Source: an uncultured Bacteroidota bacterium (GTDB taxonomy: Bacteria > Bacteroidota > Bacteroidia > Chitinophagales > Chitinophagaceae). From it: DNA of 64,000 nt. A model generated the notes under the pieces. It was not told the origin of the DNA, did not search any database, and saw nothing but the letters and a program-made list of their open reading frames with translations. The stretch spans positions 37,126 to 101,125 of the forward strand of contig CAIRYK010000088.1 in NCBI GenBank assembly GCA_903882805.1, read 5' to 3'. Shown here in pieces: positions 53,294 through 62,415 of this stretch. How positions within the stretch are numbered: position 1 is the stretch's first letter; every line of letters begins with the position of its first letter. The position numbers and the translations under genes are program-made.

Positions 53294-55624
53294 TTAATCT
53301 AACTCAAAAAATACTTCTTGCTTTGGCTTCCTTAGCGAACGGGTACCGATGTCTTTCGTTACTGCTAGTTTCATTACAAAAACTTCAGAATATCCAGCAT
53401 TTATTATATCAAGGTCAAAAAGTTCAATAAAACGTTTCCTTTGACCACTAAGCTCATTTACAATATGTTGAGGCATTTCTTCACCCTTTCCGTGTACCAA
53501 CCTGCTAAAAAAGAAAGCAGATGATAAGTAAGGATGTACCGACACTCCGCACATATTTGCATATATCCAGGCACGTTCTACTGCTCGTCCGGCTTCAATA
53601 AGGCTAGAGTGGTTAAACGCCGGAATAACAAAAAACGCAACAGCAGAAGATAAATTTAATGATTTTATTGACAATTTCATAAAAGCATCTCCTTTATTCC
53701 AGTCCGACAATAGTTTTACTGCCTTCCAGTCTTTTGCCACACTAAAGCCTGCTATTTCGCTTTGGGTCAAATCTACTGTGTAAAGTTCAATCCCATCATT
53801 ATGTTCTTGTGCCTGATCCTTATTCCATCTGATTTCGCTGTAAAATTCTGTATGTCCCTGTTCATATAACATCCTTACTTTGTCGCAAACGGCAATGATT
53901 TTGCCAAATTCATGAATTTTCAAAGGGTCATCTGTATATATGGCTTTTACATTACTACTATCCTCCGCTATCGCCCGCATATTTTCAAGGAAACCATCCG
54001 GCGCTGGTTTTCTTTCCCCCATTTGTCGGTTAGTAAATCTAAGACCTATGTTTTCGGCGAGCTTAAGCGTTAACTGATCGGCAGTGTTTGTCGCTGGTGT
54101 AAATGTTATTGTGCAGGCAAGTTTTTCTTCGCTTTCTATCGGGAATATCATTACACAATCGGTTAGACCAAGTTTTGCCGCTTGAAGGTGCACATTTTCG
54201 ATTGCTGCGCCAATAGACATAAAAGACCCCATACCATCGTAGTCGCCCCAAGACCATGAGCGGTAACGATCATGAAAAAGAAACAATGTTCCATTCTTGT
54301 ATGCCCATTTCCACGGCTGGTTGTTGCCTGCCGAGGGCGCAGCAATCGCTGCATCAACAATTTTATTGATAGTAGCAGAATCAGGGCAAAACGCTGCCGC
54401 ATTTTTATGAGCGAAATAGTCAGACAATATGGTATCGACAGTTATTCTTGTAATCGGACTGAACGGATTCAATGTTGCTACAGGTGCCGATGGATCGTCA
54501 TTTTTTGTTTCTTTATCAGCTACAAGAGCTTCAAAATCAATGTAATATCTACCAGATTCGTGGTATTGATCCAGGAATATTCTTCTGATGACATCTGTAG
54601 TTATTGCTCCGCCCAAAGCAACCGACGACGCTAGTTGCGGCCATGTACTAATACTTTGCTCCACCTCCATCATAGATGCCTTCATTCTGGTAGATAAAGT
54701 GTCAACTCCTACCATTTTTAGCATAAAGGGTACCTTTTCCTCATTGGTCAATCCCTTTATTGTTTGTGGGTCGAGACCCTTTGCCAATCCATGCATTATC
54801 TCTCTACCTGGCTCCAAATCAAAACGCTCTACGTCCACCATGCCTTTATCGTTAGTGTCCATGACCACAGGTATACCCAATTCTCTTGCTTTGAAGCGCG
54901 AAAGGATCTTTATATCAAGTCCATCGCATACTTCTACAAGCAGGTCAAGTTTGCCATTTTTAATAAAAAAGTCCTCTATATTGTCGTTCGTGATGCCGTC
55001 GCTGTAAAGCTCGATATCTAGGTATGGGTCGAGTTCTACTATTTCTCGGGCCGCAATAACTGTTTTTTTGAGCCCAATGGTACTAACGCCAGCTCTTAGT
55101 CTGTTTAAGTTGCTTAAATCGGCCGTGTCAAAATCGGCCAGTCTGAGGCTGCCGCAGGTTCTTTCCATTGCAATGGTAAGGGCTATGGATTGTCCTACTG
55201 ACAGTCCAATGATGCCAATTTTTTTGGTTGCCAGCAGGTTTTGCTCTTGTCCGGTTATTTTATATTTGTTTCGGTTGGTTCGTAATTCAATAAACTCTTC
55301 TTTGTCGAGCAAGTGTACCAGCATTTCCTTCCAGGGGTAATAAATCCAGACTCCATAGTAGAAAGGATCCTCGCCTTGCAAATGCGTCGCTATTTCCCGC
55401 TCAATATCGGAAGCAGTCATACGCAAATTCGGTTTCCTGCACTTAACCAGCTCTTTTAGTTGGTGCATAATAGAGTCGTACACTTTTAGCTGAGGTACTT
55501 CATCTAATAGTTTTAACAATGATGCCTCATCCGATGCATTTCTAATTCTGAAAAAAGTTGGTTGAAACTGGTCGTTGTTAACTGATGGATCCAGCGATTT
55601 TGATTTTAATTTGTTAATTTGCAT
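53294..55624 (-). CDS. Rv1355c-type E1-like/nitroreductase fusion
   Basis: 776 residues. An E1/ThiF-like Rossmann domain spans about 90-370: degenerate ATP loop GIIGLSVGQS (137-146), then ADFDTADLSNLNRL (163-176) with Asn174-Arg175 and Lys186-187 in the expected places. No CxxC zinc site is seen. A nitroreductase (FMN) domain covers about 415-776, starting at AAPSAGNNQPWKW (428-440). ThiF-like adenylation plus FMN oxidation also occurs in thiazole/oxazole peptide maturation, but a precursor peptide is not apparent. It heads the operon with GNAT and kinase. Confidence 0.82.
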   Translation of the reverse strand: MQINKLKSKSLDPSVNNDQFQPTFFRIRNASDEASLLKLLDEVPQLKVYDSIMHQLKELVKCRKPNLRMTASDIEREIATHLQGEDPFYYGVWIYYPWKEMLVHLLDKEEFIELRTNRNKYKITGQEQNLLATKKIGIIGLSVGQSIALTIAMERTCGSLRLADFDTADLSNLNRLRAGVSTIGLKKTVIAAREIVELDPYLDIELYSDGITNDNIEDFFIKNGKLDLLVEVCDGLDIKILSRFKARELGIPVVMDTNDKGMVDVERFDLEPGREIMHGLAKGLDPQTIKGLTNEEKVPFMLKMVGVDTLSTRMKASMMEVEQSISTWPQLASSVALGGAITTDVIRRIFLDQYHESGRYYIDFEALVADKETKNDDPSAPVATLNPFSPITRITVDTILSDYFAHKNAAAFCPDSATINKIVDAAIAAPSAGNNQPWKWAYKNGTLFLFHDRYRSWSWGDYDGMGSFMSIGAAIENVHLQAAKLGLTDCVMIFPIESEEKLACTITFTPATNTADQLTLKLAENIGLRFTNRQMGERKPAPDGFLENMRAIAEDSSNVKAIYTDDPLKIHEFGKIIAVCDKVRMLYEQGHTEFYSEIRWNKDQAQEHNDGIELYTVDLTQSEIAGFSVAKDWKAVKLLSDWNKGDAFMKLSIKSLNLSSAVAFFVIPAFNHSSLIEAGRAVERAWIYANMCGVSVHPYLSSAFFFSRLVHGKGEEMPQHIVNELSGQRKRFIELFDLDIINAGYSEVFVMKLAVTKDIGTRSLRKPKQEVFFELD

Positions 55625-55759
55625 GGCGATATGTTATATTTATTGTTCAATTTATTTTCCAAGTATCAGACATAAAAATCAGTAAAAAGGCCCTCGTTTA
55701 CCGTTTAAAATTATATTTTTACAGTAGTTTAGTTCGTCATAGTTGTAATTATTAACAAA

Positions 55760-56224
55760 ATGAGCGCAAAGAAAATAACGGTACTTTATGTAGATGATGA
55801 GTTGAACAATCTCATATCCTTTAAAGCCGTTTTCCGGATTAAATATAATGTACTCACCGCTATTAGCGGAGAAGATGCAATAAAATTATTAAAAACAAAT
55901 ACAGTAAGCGTTATAATTACCGATCAGAGAATGCCTAAAATGACTGGAGTTGAGTTTTTGGAGTCTATTCTTGACGAACATCCGGATCCAATAAGAATTC
56001 TCCTTACAGGATATGCAGATATGAATGCAGTTGTTGACGCCATTAACAAAGGAAAAGTATTTCAGTACCTTACAAAACCTTGGAATGAAGAAGAACTGGA
56101 CATGGCAATTGTAAGGGCAAATGATGTTTATGAAAAGAAGATTTCGGAGAAAGAACTTACTAATAAATTAGCCCTCACAAATGATCAGCTTGAGTTCTTA
56201 TTAAGACAAAAACTGTTATCATAA
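55760..56224 (+). CDS. Stand-alone receiver with coiled-coil tail
   Basis: 154 residues: REC domain (acidic pair VDDE at 11-14, Asp55 in ITDQRMP, Lys in YLTKPWNEEEL) and a helical tail (115-154). It is similar to the receiver of the 49098-50201 hybrid kinase (shared RILLTGYAD versus RMLITGYAD and KPW), so both probably derive from one duplication. Divergent from the E1-like gene, separated by 135 bp that hold both promoters. No output domain. Confidence 0.9.
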   Translation: MSAKKITVLYVDDELNNLISFKAVFRIKYNVLTAISGEDAIKLLKTNTVSVIITDQRMPKMTGVEFLESILDEHPDPIRILLTGYADMNAVVDAINKGKVFQYLTKPWNEEELDMAIVRANDVYEKKISEKELTNKLALTNDQLEFLLRQKLLS

Positions 56225-56395
56225 TTATCAATAACACCGTCAGTTTTAGATAGCCCAATCAATTAGTTTATTCAATCCAGACTTTCATTCGTCATTGTTT
56301 TTCCAATTTCAAAAGAATTTGGGCTCGATTATATGATTTCTTAATGTTCGTTTTATTGATGCCCTAAAGATTCTACATACCTTTAAGGCGCTTGT

Positions 56396-56426
56396 TTTGC
56401 CGTATGGCGGTTTTCCTATACTTTTG
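56396..56426 (+). promoter_or_regulatory. Strong Bacteroidota-type promoter
   Basis: TTTG at 56396-56399 and TACTTTTG at 56419-56426 with a 19-bp spacer match the -33/-7 consensus of Bacteroidota exactly. It lies 15 bp before ATG 56441 of the T9SS cargo gene. Confidence 0.75.
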
Positions 56427-56440
56427 TTAAAACAAAAAAC

Positions 56441-58555
56441 ATGCACCCAGGCAGGTATTACTTATTTTCCCTGATTCTCCTATTGTTTTCAAACGGCAGC
56501 AACGCGCAAACCACCTACACAAAAGGTAAAGAAGACAAAAAAGGGGAAATTAACTTTACAGAATTAACAAATTACTATCGCGACCACCCCACCCCTTTGC
56601 TTAAAAAACCGGTTATTGAGGAGGATGAAGAAGAAGTTGATGAACCCATCAACCGTCAGGAACCGGATGCGTCATTGATTCGTAGATTAATTCGTCCGGC
56701 TGGTCGCCCGATAGATATAACTCCACAACCTTCTTATCTGCCAGCTTCACCAGCGCCAACAGATTCTTTTCTTTCTACAATCACCAACGGTACAGCGATA
56801 CCGCCAGACACCCACGGCGCTGTTGATTCTACGTATTGTGTAACTGCAATCAACACAACTGTTAGAATTCAAAAGAAAAACGGAACAAACGTATCTAACG
56901 TTCCAATTGATAATTTTTGGTCGAGCATGCTTACCTCAGGCCCAGGCGCTTTTGATCCTCGCGTACACTATGACCCCTATGCCAAAAGGTGGATAATCGT
57001 GACCCTTGCTTACGGTCAGGCTGCCAATTCTCAACTTATGATAGGCGTTTCAAAAACAAGCAATCCTACAGCCGGCTGGTGGTTGTATAAAATCACCGTG
57101 GATCCTACTGGAGTTAACTGGCTGGACTATCCTAATGTTGGTTTCAATAATAAATGGATAACCGTATCTGGCAATTTCTACAAAATTTCATCGGGCGCAA
57201 ATGCCGGAGCCGTAGTTTATGCTTTCAATAAGGCTACTATGATGACAGGCGCTGGCGCACCTTACACTAAAATATCGCCGTCAGGTACATTTACCATTTG
57301 TCCGGCGCTTATGTACGATTCTACGAAATCTAATATGTTTTTGGTGGATGTATATAATAGCACAACGGGAAAATTAAGATTGCGTAAGCTCTCTGGACCT
57401 GTAGGTTCGCCAACATTATCTGCTGCTATTGGCTATCCTACATCAAGCACGCCATGGGCTTCTCAAAATAATGGCGGCGTTGATTTTGCCCGTCAATTGG
57501 GTACAACAAATAAAGTTCAGACGGGCGATAACCGCATTACCAATTTCAGTTACAGAAATGGCAAATTGTGGTGTGCACATACAATATTTCTGCCCAATAC
57601 TGCAAATCCTACGCGCAGCTCTGTAATGTGGTGGCAGATTGATACGCTTGCCAACCCTGTGCAGAATGGAAAAATTGACGACCCGACCGGCGCAACTTTT
57701 TATGCATATCCATCTATAGCCGTAAACCAAAATGATGATGCATTGGTAGGTTTTGCCTATATGTCGGCTGCAGTGCATCCGTCTGCAGCTTATGCTTTGC
57801 ACTTGCATACAGATCCTGCCGACTCAATGCGTCCCACTTATATTTACAGGCACGGGCAGAATACCTATTACCAAACATTTAGCGGCACTAAAAATCGTTG
57901 GGGAGATTATTCTGCTACCTGTATAGATCCATCTAACAATAACGATTTCTGGACGCTACAGGAAAGTGTGCCAACTACAGCCAATTCATGGGATACATGG
58001 TGGGCGCACGTTACTGTATGTGAGGCTAATTCATCCTTCAATCTGCAGACGCACACTACTACGGTAAGAATTAATGACACAGTTACTTTTACAGGTACTG
58101 CGCCTACTGGATCAACTTATACCTGGAATTTTGGTGGAGGCATTGCTGTGCCGGGTACCGGAGCTGGTCCGCATGCTGTAAAATGGACTACATCGGGCTG
58201 GAAGAAAATAACACTGACTGTCACCTATGGGGGTTGTTCGTCTACATTTATTGATAGTGTATTTGTAGGTAATGTAAGTGTAACGACTGTAAAAAATACT
58301 CGTCAAAATGTAAAGGTTATTCCTAACCCGAACAACGGTACTTTCCAGTTGACTTTCGAAAAGGCTATTACGGCGCCAGTTGTAGTTAAACTACTGGATA
58401 TGCAGGGACGCCTAGTTTACAACAATGAGTTTAAAACCTGGAACGATAATTCGGTGGCCATTTCGGTCAACGATTTGCCGTCAGGTATCTACAGCGCCTA
58501 CATAGAATATGACGGCGAGTTGATAACAGAGAAGATAACAATTGACAAACAGTAG
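56441..58555 (+). CDS. Large secreted protein with PKD domain and T9SS tail
   Basis: 704 residues with signal peptide to SNAQ. Residues 40-110 are acidic and proline-rich; residues ~110-520 contain repeated W-rich strands (PPDTHGAVDSTYCV, WWLYKITVDPTG, FDPRVHYDPYAKRW), likely a beta-propeller. A PKD-like domain (TTVRINDTVTFTGTAPTGSTYTWNFGG, about 540-610) and a type IX sorting domain (VKVIPNPNNGTFQLTF to the end) follow. Exported to the surface or medium; its binding target is unknown. Confidence 0.85.
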   Translation: MHPGRYYLFSLILLLFSNGSNAQTTYTKGKEDKKGEINFTELTNYYRDHPTPLLKKPVIEEDEEEVDEPINRQEPDASLIRRLIRPAGRPIDITPQPSYLPASPAPTDSFLSTITNGTAIPPDTHGAVDSTYCVTAINTTVRIQKKNGTNVSNVPIDNFWSSMLTSGPGAFDPRVHYDPYAKRWIIVTLAYGQAANSQLMIGVSKTSNPTAGWWLYKITVDPTGVNWLDYPNVGFNNKWITVSGNFYKISSGANAGAVVYAFNKATMMTGAGAPYTKISPSGTFTICPALMYDSTKSNMFLVDVYNSTTGKLRLRKLSGPVGSPTLSAAIGYPTSSTPWASQNNGGVDFARQLGTTNKVQTGDNRITNFSYRNGKLWCAHTIFLPNTANPTRSSVMWWQIDTLANPVQNGKIDDPTGATFYAYPSIAVNQNDDALVGFAYMSAAVHPSAAYALHLHTDPADSMRPTYIYRHGQNTYYQTFSGTKNRWGDYSATCIDPSNNNDFWTLQESVPTTANSWDTWWAHVTVCEANSSFNLQTHTTTVRINDTVTFTGTAPTGSTYTWNFGGGIAVPGTGAGPHAVKWTTSGWKKITLTVTYGGCSSTFIDSVFVGNVSVTTVKNTRQNVKVIPNPNNGTFQLTFEKAITAPVVVKLLDMQGRLVYNNEFKTWNDNSVAISVNDLPSGIYSAYIEYDGELITEKITIDKQ

Positions 58556-58585
58556 TGAGTATACTAATATTTAAAAACTATAATT

Positions 58586-58615
58586 AACGTCCCGGCCATT
58601 AAAGGTCGGGACGTT
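58586..58615. terminator. Weak hairpin between T9SS and DUF4476 genes
   Basis: AACGTCCCGGCC/GGTCGGGACGTT with one G-U pair and no T-run, so terminator activity is uncertain. Confidence 0.4.
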
Positions 58616-58686
58616 GTAGTTGGTAAATGTTTGTTATAGGCTTTACCAGCAAGGGTAAAATAAGCTGCCTTTGGCACATTAATTGT

Positions 58687-58718
58687 TTTGTATAAGATAC
58701 ACAATATAGATACTTTTA
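58687..58718 (+). promoter_or_regulatory. Promoter of the DUF4476 gene
   Basis: TTTG (58687-58690), 20-bp spacer, TACTTTTA (58711-58718; last base off consensus), 27 bp before ATG 58746. Confidence 0.55.
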
Positions 58719-58745
58719 CTAATCTTGCACAAAATCGTAAATTCC

Positions 58746-59702
58746 ATGACAATCAAGACTTTATTAGTGCCCATTATGTTGCTTACCCCAGCCTTTGCTT
58801 TTGCTCAGCGCGGTAGCGGTCAGTATCAGCAAAACTATCGTCCTACTCCGATGCCTTTTGAATCGAGCGCACTTTCTATATATTCTGAAAATGGAGAGCA
58901 GTTTTTTCTGATCCTGAATGGTGTTAACCAGAACAACGTACCGCTTTCAAAAATAAGGGTTGAAGGCTTACCCAAATACGGCAACGATGTACAAATTGTG
59001 TTTGCAGACAACAGAACCCCGGCGATAAGAAAAAACATCAATATTGCCGACCCGGTAGATGGTAAGTCGGTTAACATGGTTTTGAAAATTATCAGAGGCA
59101 GAGAGGGATATCCAAGATTAAAGTTCCACCGATGTTCAGAAGTTGACCGCAGCTACCACGGGCCACGCGATGAATATGTAATGAATTATGGTGTGCCAAA
59201 ACAATTAAATACTGTTACCGAAACTACTTATACAGACCCAATAACCGGGCAGACAGTAACCCAGACCACCACTACAACTACTGATAATTACAATAACAAT
59301 TATAATAACAATTACAACAATAACAGTAACTACAACAATAACTACAATAACAATAACAATTACAGAAACAACAATAACAGCTATACTCCCCCACCCCCCC
59401 CGCCGCCAATGGCCATGGATCCGGGTACTTTTAGCGAAGCGAAAAAAAGCATTGCAGGAGCATCGTTTGAGGACACTAAAATGTCGACAGCAAAAACTAT
59501 TTTCGCTAACAACTATCTGAGTGTTAATCAGGTGGCAGAAATCTGCAACATGTTTAATTTCGAAGACAATAAAATGGAGTTTATAAAGTTTGCCTACAAG
59601 CGTACCATAGACCCCAACAACTATTACAAGCTGGGCTCAGTTTTCCATTTCGATTCCAATAAGCAGGAGTTGAATAACTTCATCAATTCTGGTGGACGCT
59701 AA
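58746..59702 (+). CDS. DUF4476 protein with Asn/Tyr-rich low-complexity tract
   Basis: 318 residues from ATG 58746 (an upstream in-frame TTG at 58725 lies in the leader). Signal peptide to AFAQ; a beta domain (30-150); then from about residue 182 to 217 a tract of Asn and Tyr in YNNN-type units, followed by proline runs. The C-terminal ~90 residues (FSEAKKSIAGASFEDTKMSTAK...) are a DUF4476 helical domain. The tract is probably a flexible linker or adhesive segment. Its DNA is TAC-AAT-AAC-rich. Confidence 0.85.
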   Translation: MTIKTLLVPIMLLTPAFAFAQRGSGQYQQNYRPTPMPFESSALSIYSENGEQFFLILNGVNQNNVPLSKIRVEGLPKYGNDVQIVFADNRTPAIRKNINIADPVDGKSVNMVLKIIRGREGYPRLKFHRCSEVDRSYHGPRDEYVMNYGVPKQLNTVTETTYTDPITGQTVTQTTTTTTDNYNNNYNNNYNNNSNYNNNYNNNNNYRNNNNSYTPPPPPPPMAMDPGTFSEAKKSIAGASFEDTKMSTAKTIFANNYLSVNQVAEICNMFNFEDNKMEFIKFAYKRTIDPNNYYKLGSVFHFDSNKQELNNFINSGGR

Positions 59703-59725
59703 GTAAACATTATTCTAAAATCAAT

Positions 59726-59763
59726 AGAAAAAGTGAGGAGTCGTAAATCTCCTCACTTTTTCT
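59726..59763. terminator. Terminator, 15-bp arms
   Basis: AGAAAAAGTGAGGAG (59726-59740) and its complement (59749-59763), loop TCGTAAAT. Between convergent DUF4476 and glycosyltransferase-like genes. Confidence 0.88.
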
Positions 59764-59765
59764 AT

Positions 59766-60989
59766 TTATGACTTTATTTCAATAGGCTTTGCAGTTGCAG
59801 AAGTAAAATTCACAGCCAATACATACCAAAAAGCCGGCATCAACTGAAACAAAACTCTGTCGAGCGATGTTTCTAAGTGCCAGGCAAGATCCATGGTGGT
59901 CATTACGTATACTATTACATAGCATGCAAGGCACGCGATGAGCATCATCAGACGACGATCTGGCCATTGTTTTTTGTAAAAAGCAACCAATGGATATAGT
60001 AACAAACCGGCTCCGGCTAAGGCAAAGTTTTTGGTAAAATTCAGGTACATCCATTTCATTACCAGACCATATCTTTCAGGCTGCAACAGGTACTGCAGTG
60101 TGCGCATGCCCTGCCCTTCTATCAGGTCGGTTTTAGGAGTCATGCTTTTGAAAACTATTAGCGTAAATATGGGTATCGCAATGCCCGTCAAAAACAATCG
60201 CCACCGACCGTTGAGCGCAAGCGCCTTGAAATGAAATAGCATAAACACAACCGATAGCATAATACCCTCATTCTTAGTCCACATGCAGCAGCCAAGCATT
60301 GCGCCTACGGCAACAATATTTCTGCTATTTTCGGCAATGTAGTCTGCGCAAATAAGCGCTGATAGAAACAGGAATCCAAGCGGCAGATCAGCATATTGCG
60401 CCATGCCGTGCTCGAGATAGAAACCATTGCAGGCAATGAGCAAAAACACCACTCCTGCAACCACAAGGCTACGACCGCACAAAGTAACATACAACAACAC
60501 CGGTGTAGCTACAGTAAAAAACAATGTGTACATATACGGTACATACCGGCTTGTTTTGCCCATAAGCCGCCAAAAAAACGCAATACCCGATGATGTGTAG
60601 AGTGGATAGTCGGGATGGTAAAAAGCGATATCCAGCTTTAACAGTCCACGCCAGTAGCGCGCATCGGCAAGAAAATGTGCGTGGTAGTTCCATAGCCACC
60701 ATGCATCCCAATCTCCATAGGGCTTCTGCCAGCTATAAGCATTGTAAAGTAGCGCTGTCAGTCCGGCAATAAGCAGCAAATACTGTGTTGCAGCTATAGG
60801 TGTAGACGGTAATGAAACTGTGTCTATGCCTCTACGAATAAGATAGCGGTAACTAAAAACAACAAACCCACCTATTACCGCCACAGCCGCGAGAAATGGC
60901 GCGCCAACAACGAGCGACAAAAAGTAAACCATGCTGGTAAATCCCAACATAGCGGCACACCATATTAATTGCAGGGTTGTTTTAGGCAT
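59766..60989 (-). CDS. Multi-pass membrane protein, GT-C-like
   Basis: 407 residues from ATG 60989 (MPKTTLQLIW) with about ten membrane segments and a long loop with YGDWDAWWLWNYHAHFLADARYW, whose acidic residues resemble the catalytic DxD-type loop of lipid-phosphosugar GT-C enzymes. I assign it only to that general class. The start overlaps the stop of the preceding 128-residue gene (TGATG), which supports ATG 60989 over an upstream in-frame one at 61046. Confidence 0.7.
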   Translation of the reverse strand: MPKTTLQLIWCAAMLGFTSMVYFLSLVVGAPFLAAVAVIGGFVVFSYRYLIRRGIDTVSLPSTPIAATQYLLLIAGLTALLYNAYSWQKPYGDWDAWWLWNYHAHFLADARYWRGLLKLDIAFYHPDYPLYTSSGIAFFWRLMGKTSRYVPYMYTLFFTVATPVLLYVTLCGRSLVVAGVVFLLIACNGFYLEHGMAQYADLPLGFLFLSALICADYIAENSRNIVAVGAMLGCCMWTKNEGIMLSVVFMLFHFKALALNGRWRLFLTGIAIPIFTLIVFKSMTPKTDLIEGQGMRTLQYLLQPERYGLVMKWMYLNFTKNFALAGAGLLLYPLVAFYKKQWPDRRLMMLIACLACYVIVYVMTTMDLAWHLETSLDRVLFQLMPAFWYVLAVNFTSATAKPIEIKS

Positions 60990-61375
60990 CAATGTGGTTT
61001 GTTGTACACAAGAATCATTTGGTATTTGTCGTCGGCATAGCGCCATATGGTATTTGCCGACGCAAGCAGGGCTTTGGTGACCGAATCTGTGACCAACAAC
61101 GTAGTGAGTACCAGTATAGTGTCGGTTGTGCCACCCGGTTTTTTAATGGCTGCCGGAGCTATTAGGTAATTGGCAAACGAACCGGTGTTGCCGCCATCGG
61201 GCAGGTCGTTCTTTAATACTATTTTGGAACCTTGATGAAAAAATTTGTCAATACCGCTTAAACCTGCCTCCAGCTTGGCAAAATCAGAAGTGTAATCGCG
61301 ATATTTATACCGGTAAAGTACCACGCCGGCAATCAGCGCAAGTAATACTATAAGATTTATGTAGCCGGCTTTCAT
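60989..61375 (-). CDS. Membrane-anchored protein of unknown function
   Basis: 128 residues with one N-terminal membrane anchor (INLIVLLALIAGVVLYRYKYRDY) and an outside domain of ~105 residues. No family recognised. Translationally coupled to the membrane gene after it, so the two may form a complex or act in one step. Divergent from the sirtuin gene across ~135 bp. Confidence 0.65.
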   Translation of the reverse strand: MKAGYINLIVLLALIAGVVLYRYKYRDYTSDFAKLEAGLSGIDKFFHQGSKIVLKNDLPDGGNTGSFANYLIAPAAIKKPGGTTDTILVLTTLLVTDSVTKALLASANTIWRYADDKYQMILVYNKPH

Positions 61376-61457
61376 GGGTGCAAAGTACTAAAAACATACG
61401 CTATTTGGCTGATTGAAATGACACAAACCGTTTACAAAGTATTATTGGCAATACTAA

Positions 61458-61488
61458 TTGTGGCATGGTATTGTAATTGCTAAATTTG
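61458..61488 (+). promoter_or_regulatory. Promoter of the sirtuin gene
   Basis: TTG at 61458-61460 and TAAATTTG at 61481-61488 with a 20-bp spacer, 21 bp before ATG 61510. Confidence 0.6.
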
Positions 61489-61509
61489 TAGGAATAAACC
61501 GGATATGCC

Positions 61510-62199
61510 ATGAGTAAACCAAAATTAGTAGCGCTTACCGGCGCAGGTATTAGCGCAGAGAGCGGATTGAAAACGTTTAGAGACAGCGACGGCCTGTGGG
61601 AAGGATATGATGTGCATGAAGTAGCCACGCCGCAGGGCTGGGCCGCAAATCAGGCGTTAGTCCTCGATTTTTATAATCAACGCAGAAAAGCGGCGCTTGC
61701 TGCGCAGCCTAATGCCGCTCATTTGGCGCTCGTGCAACTGGAGGAAAAATACGATGTACAAATTATAACCCAAAATATTGACGACTTGCATGAACGCGCC
61801 GGATCGGCGAAAGTGCTGCACCTACATGGCGAGATACTGAAAATGCGCAGCGTTAAGAACCCCAACAAGCTATACCCCATTACCGGCGACATAAATCCCG
61901 GCGAAAAAGCCGAGGATGGAGGTGCGCTAAGGCCGCATGTAGTATGGTTTGGCGAGAGCGTACCTTTGCTGGAGACTGCTGCCGATATTGCTGCTGCTGC
62001 CGATGTATTTGTAATAGTAGGCACATCTTTAGCGGTGTATCCGGCTGCCAGCCTCATTAATTATGTAGGCATCAGCGTGGTGAAGTATGTTGTGGATAAG
62101 GCGATACCCAATGTAGGCAGACTAAAAAATGTAGTAGCAATAGAAAAACCGGCTACCGAAGGAATGGCTGAGTTGAAAAAGATATTGGGCGTAGTGTAG
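61510..62199 (+). CDS. NAD-dependent protein deacylase (sirtuin)
   Basis: 229 residues. NAD-binding LTGAGISAESGLKTFRD (residues 8-24), TQNIDDLHERAG and catalytic His in VLHLHGEI are intact. FYNQRR has the Tyr-x2-Arg pair of SIRT5/CobB-type enzymes that favour succinyl or malonyl lysine. The usual four zinc cysteines are absent: the small-domain stretch reads MRSVKNPNKLYPITGDINPG before ALRPHVVWFGE. I believe Cys-less forms are common in Bacteroidota. Acts in the cytosol on metabolic enzymes. Confidence 0.93.
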   Translation: MSKPKLVALTGAGISAESGLKTFRDSDGLWEGYDVHEVATPQGWAANQALVLDFYNQRRKAALAAQPNAAHLALVQLEEKYDVQIITQNIDDLHERAGSAKVLHLHGEILKMRSVKNPNKLYPITGDINPGEKAEDGGALRPHVVWFGESVPLLETAADIAAAADVFVIVGTSLAVYPAASLINYVGISVVKYVVDKAIPNVGRLKNVVAIEKPATEGMAELKKILGVV

Positions 62200-62415
62200 A
62201 TTTTATTATTTCAATCTATTGATTGTCAATGCATTGTGTTATATTGCTAAAGTAAAGTATAGTTTCGTGCTATTCATACGGCGCATTGTGCTTTTACAAA
62301 TTCCTGTGCAATACCGGGCATTTCTAATAATTAATAACAAATTGGCGGGTTCCCTACATTTTGTCAGTTCCTAAGTATATAATTCACTAATTTTGTAGGG
62401 TTTCAAAAAAACATC

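Noticed and set aside
53294..55624. Assigning the E1-like/nitroreductase fusion to a thiazole/oxazole-modified peptide pathway
   Set aside because: No YcaO-type protein, precursor peptide or transporter nearby; similarity is at the fold level only.
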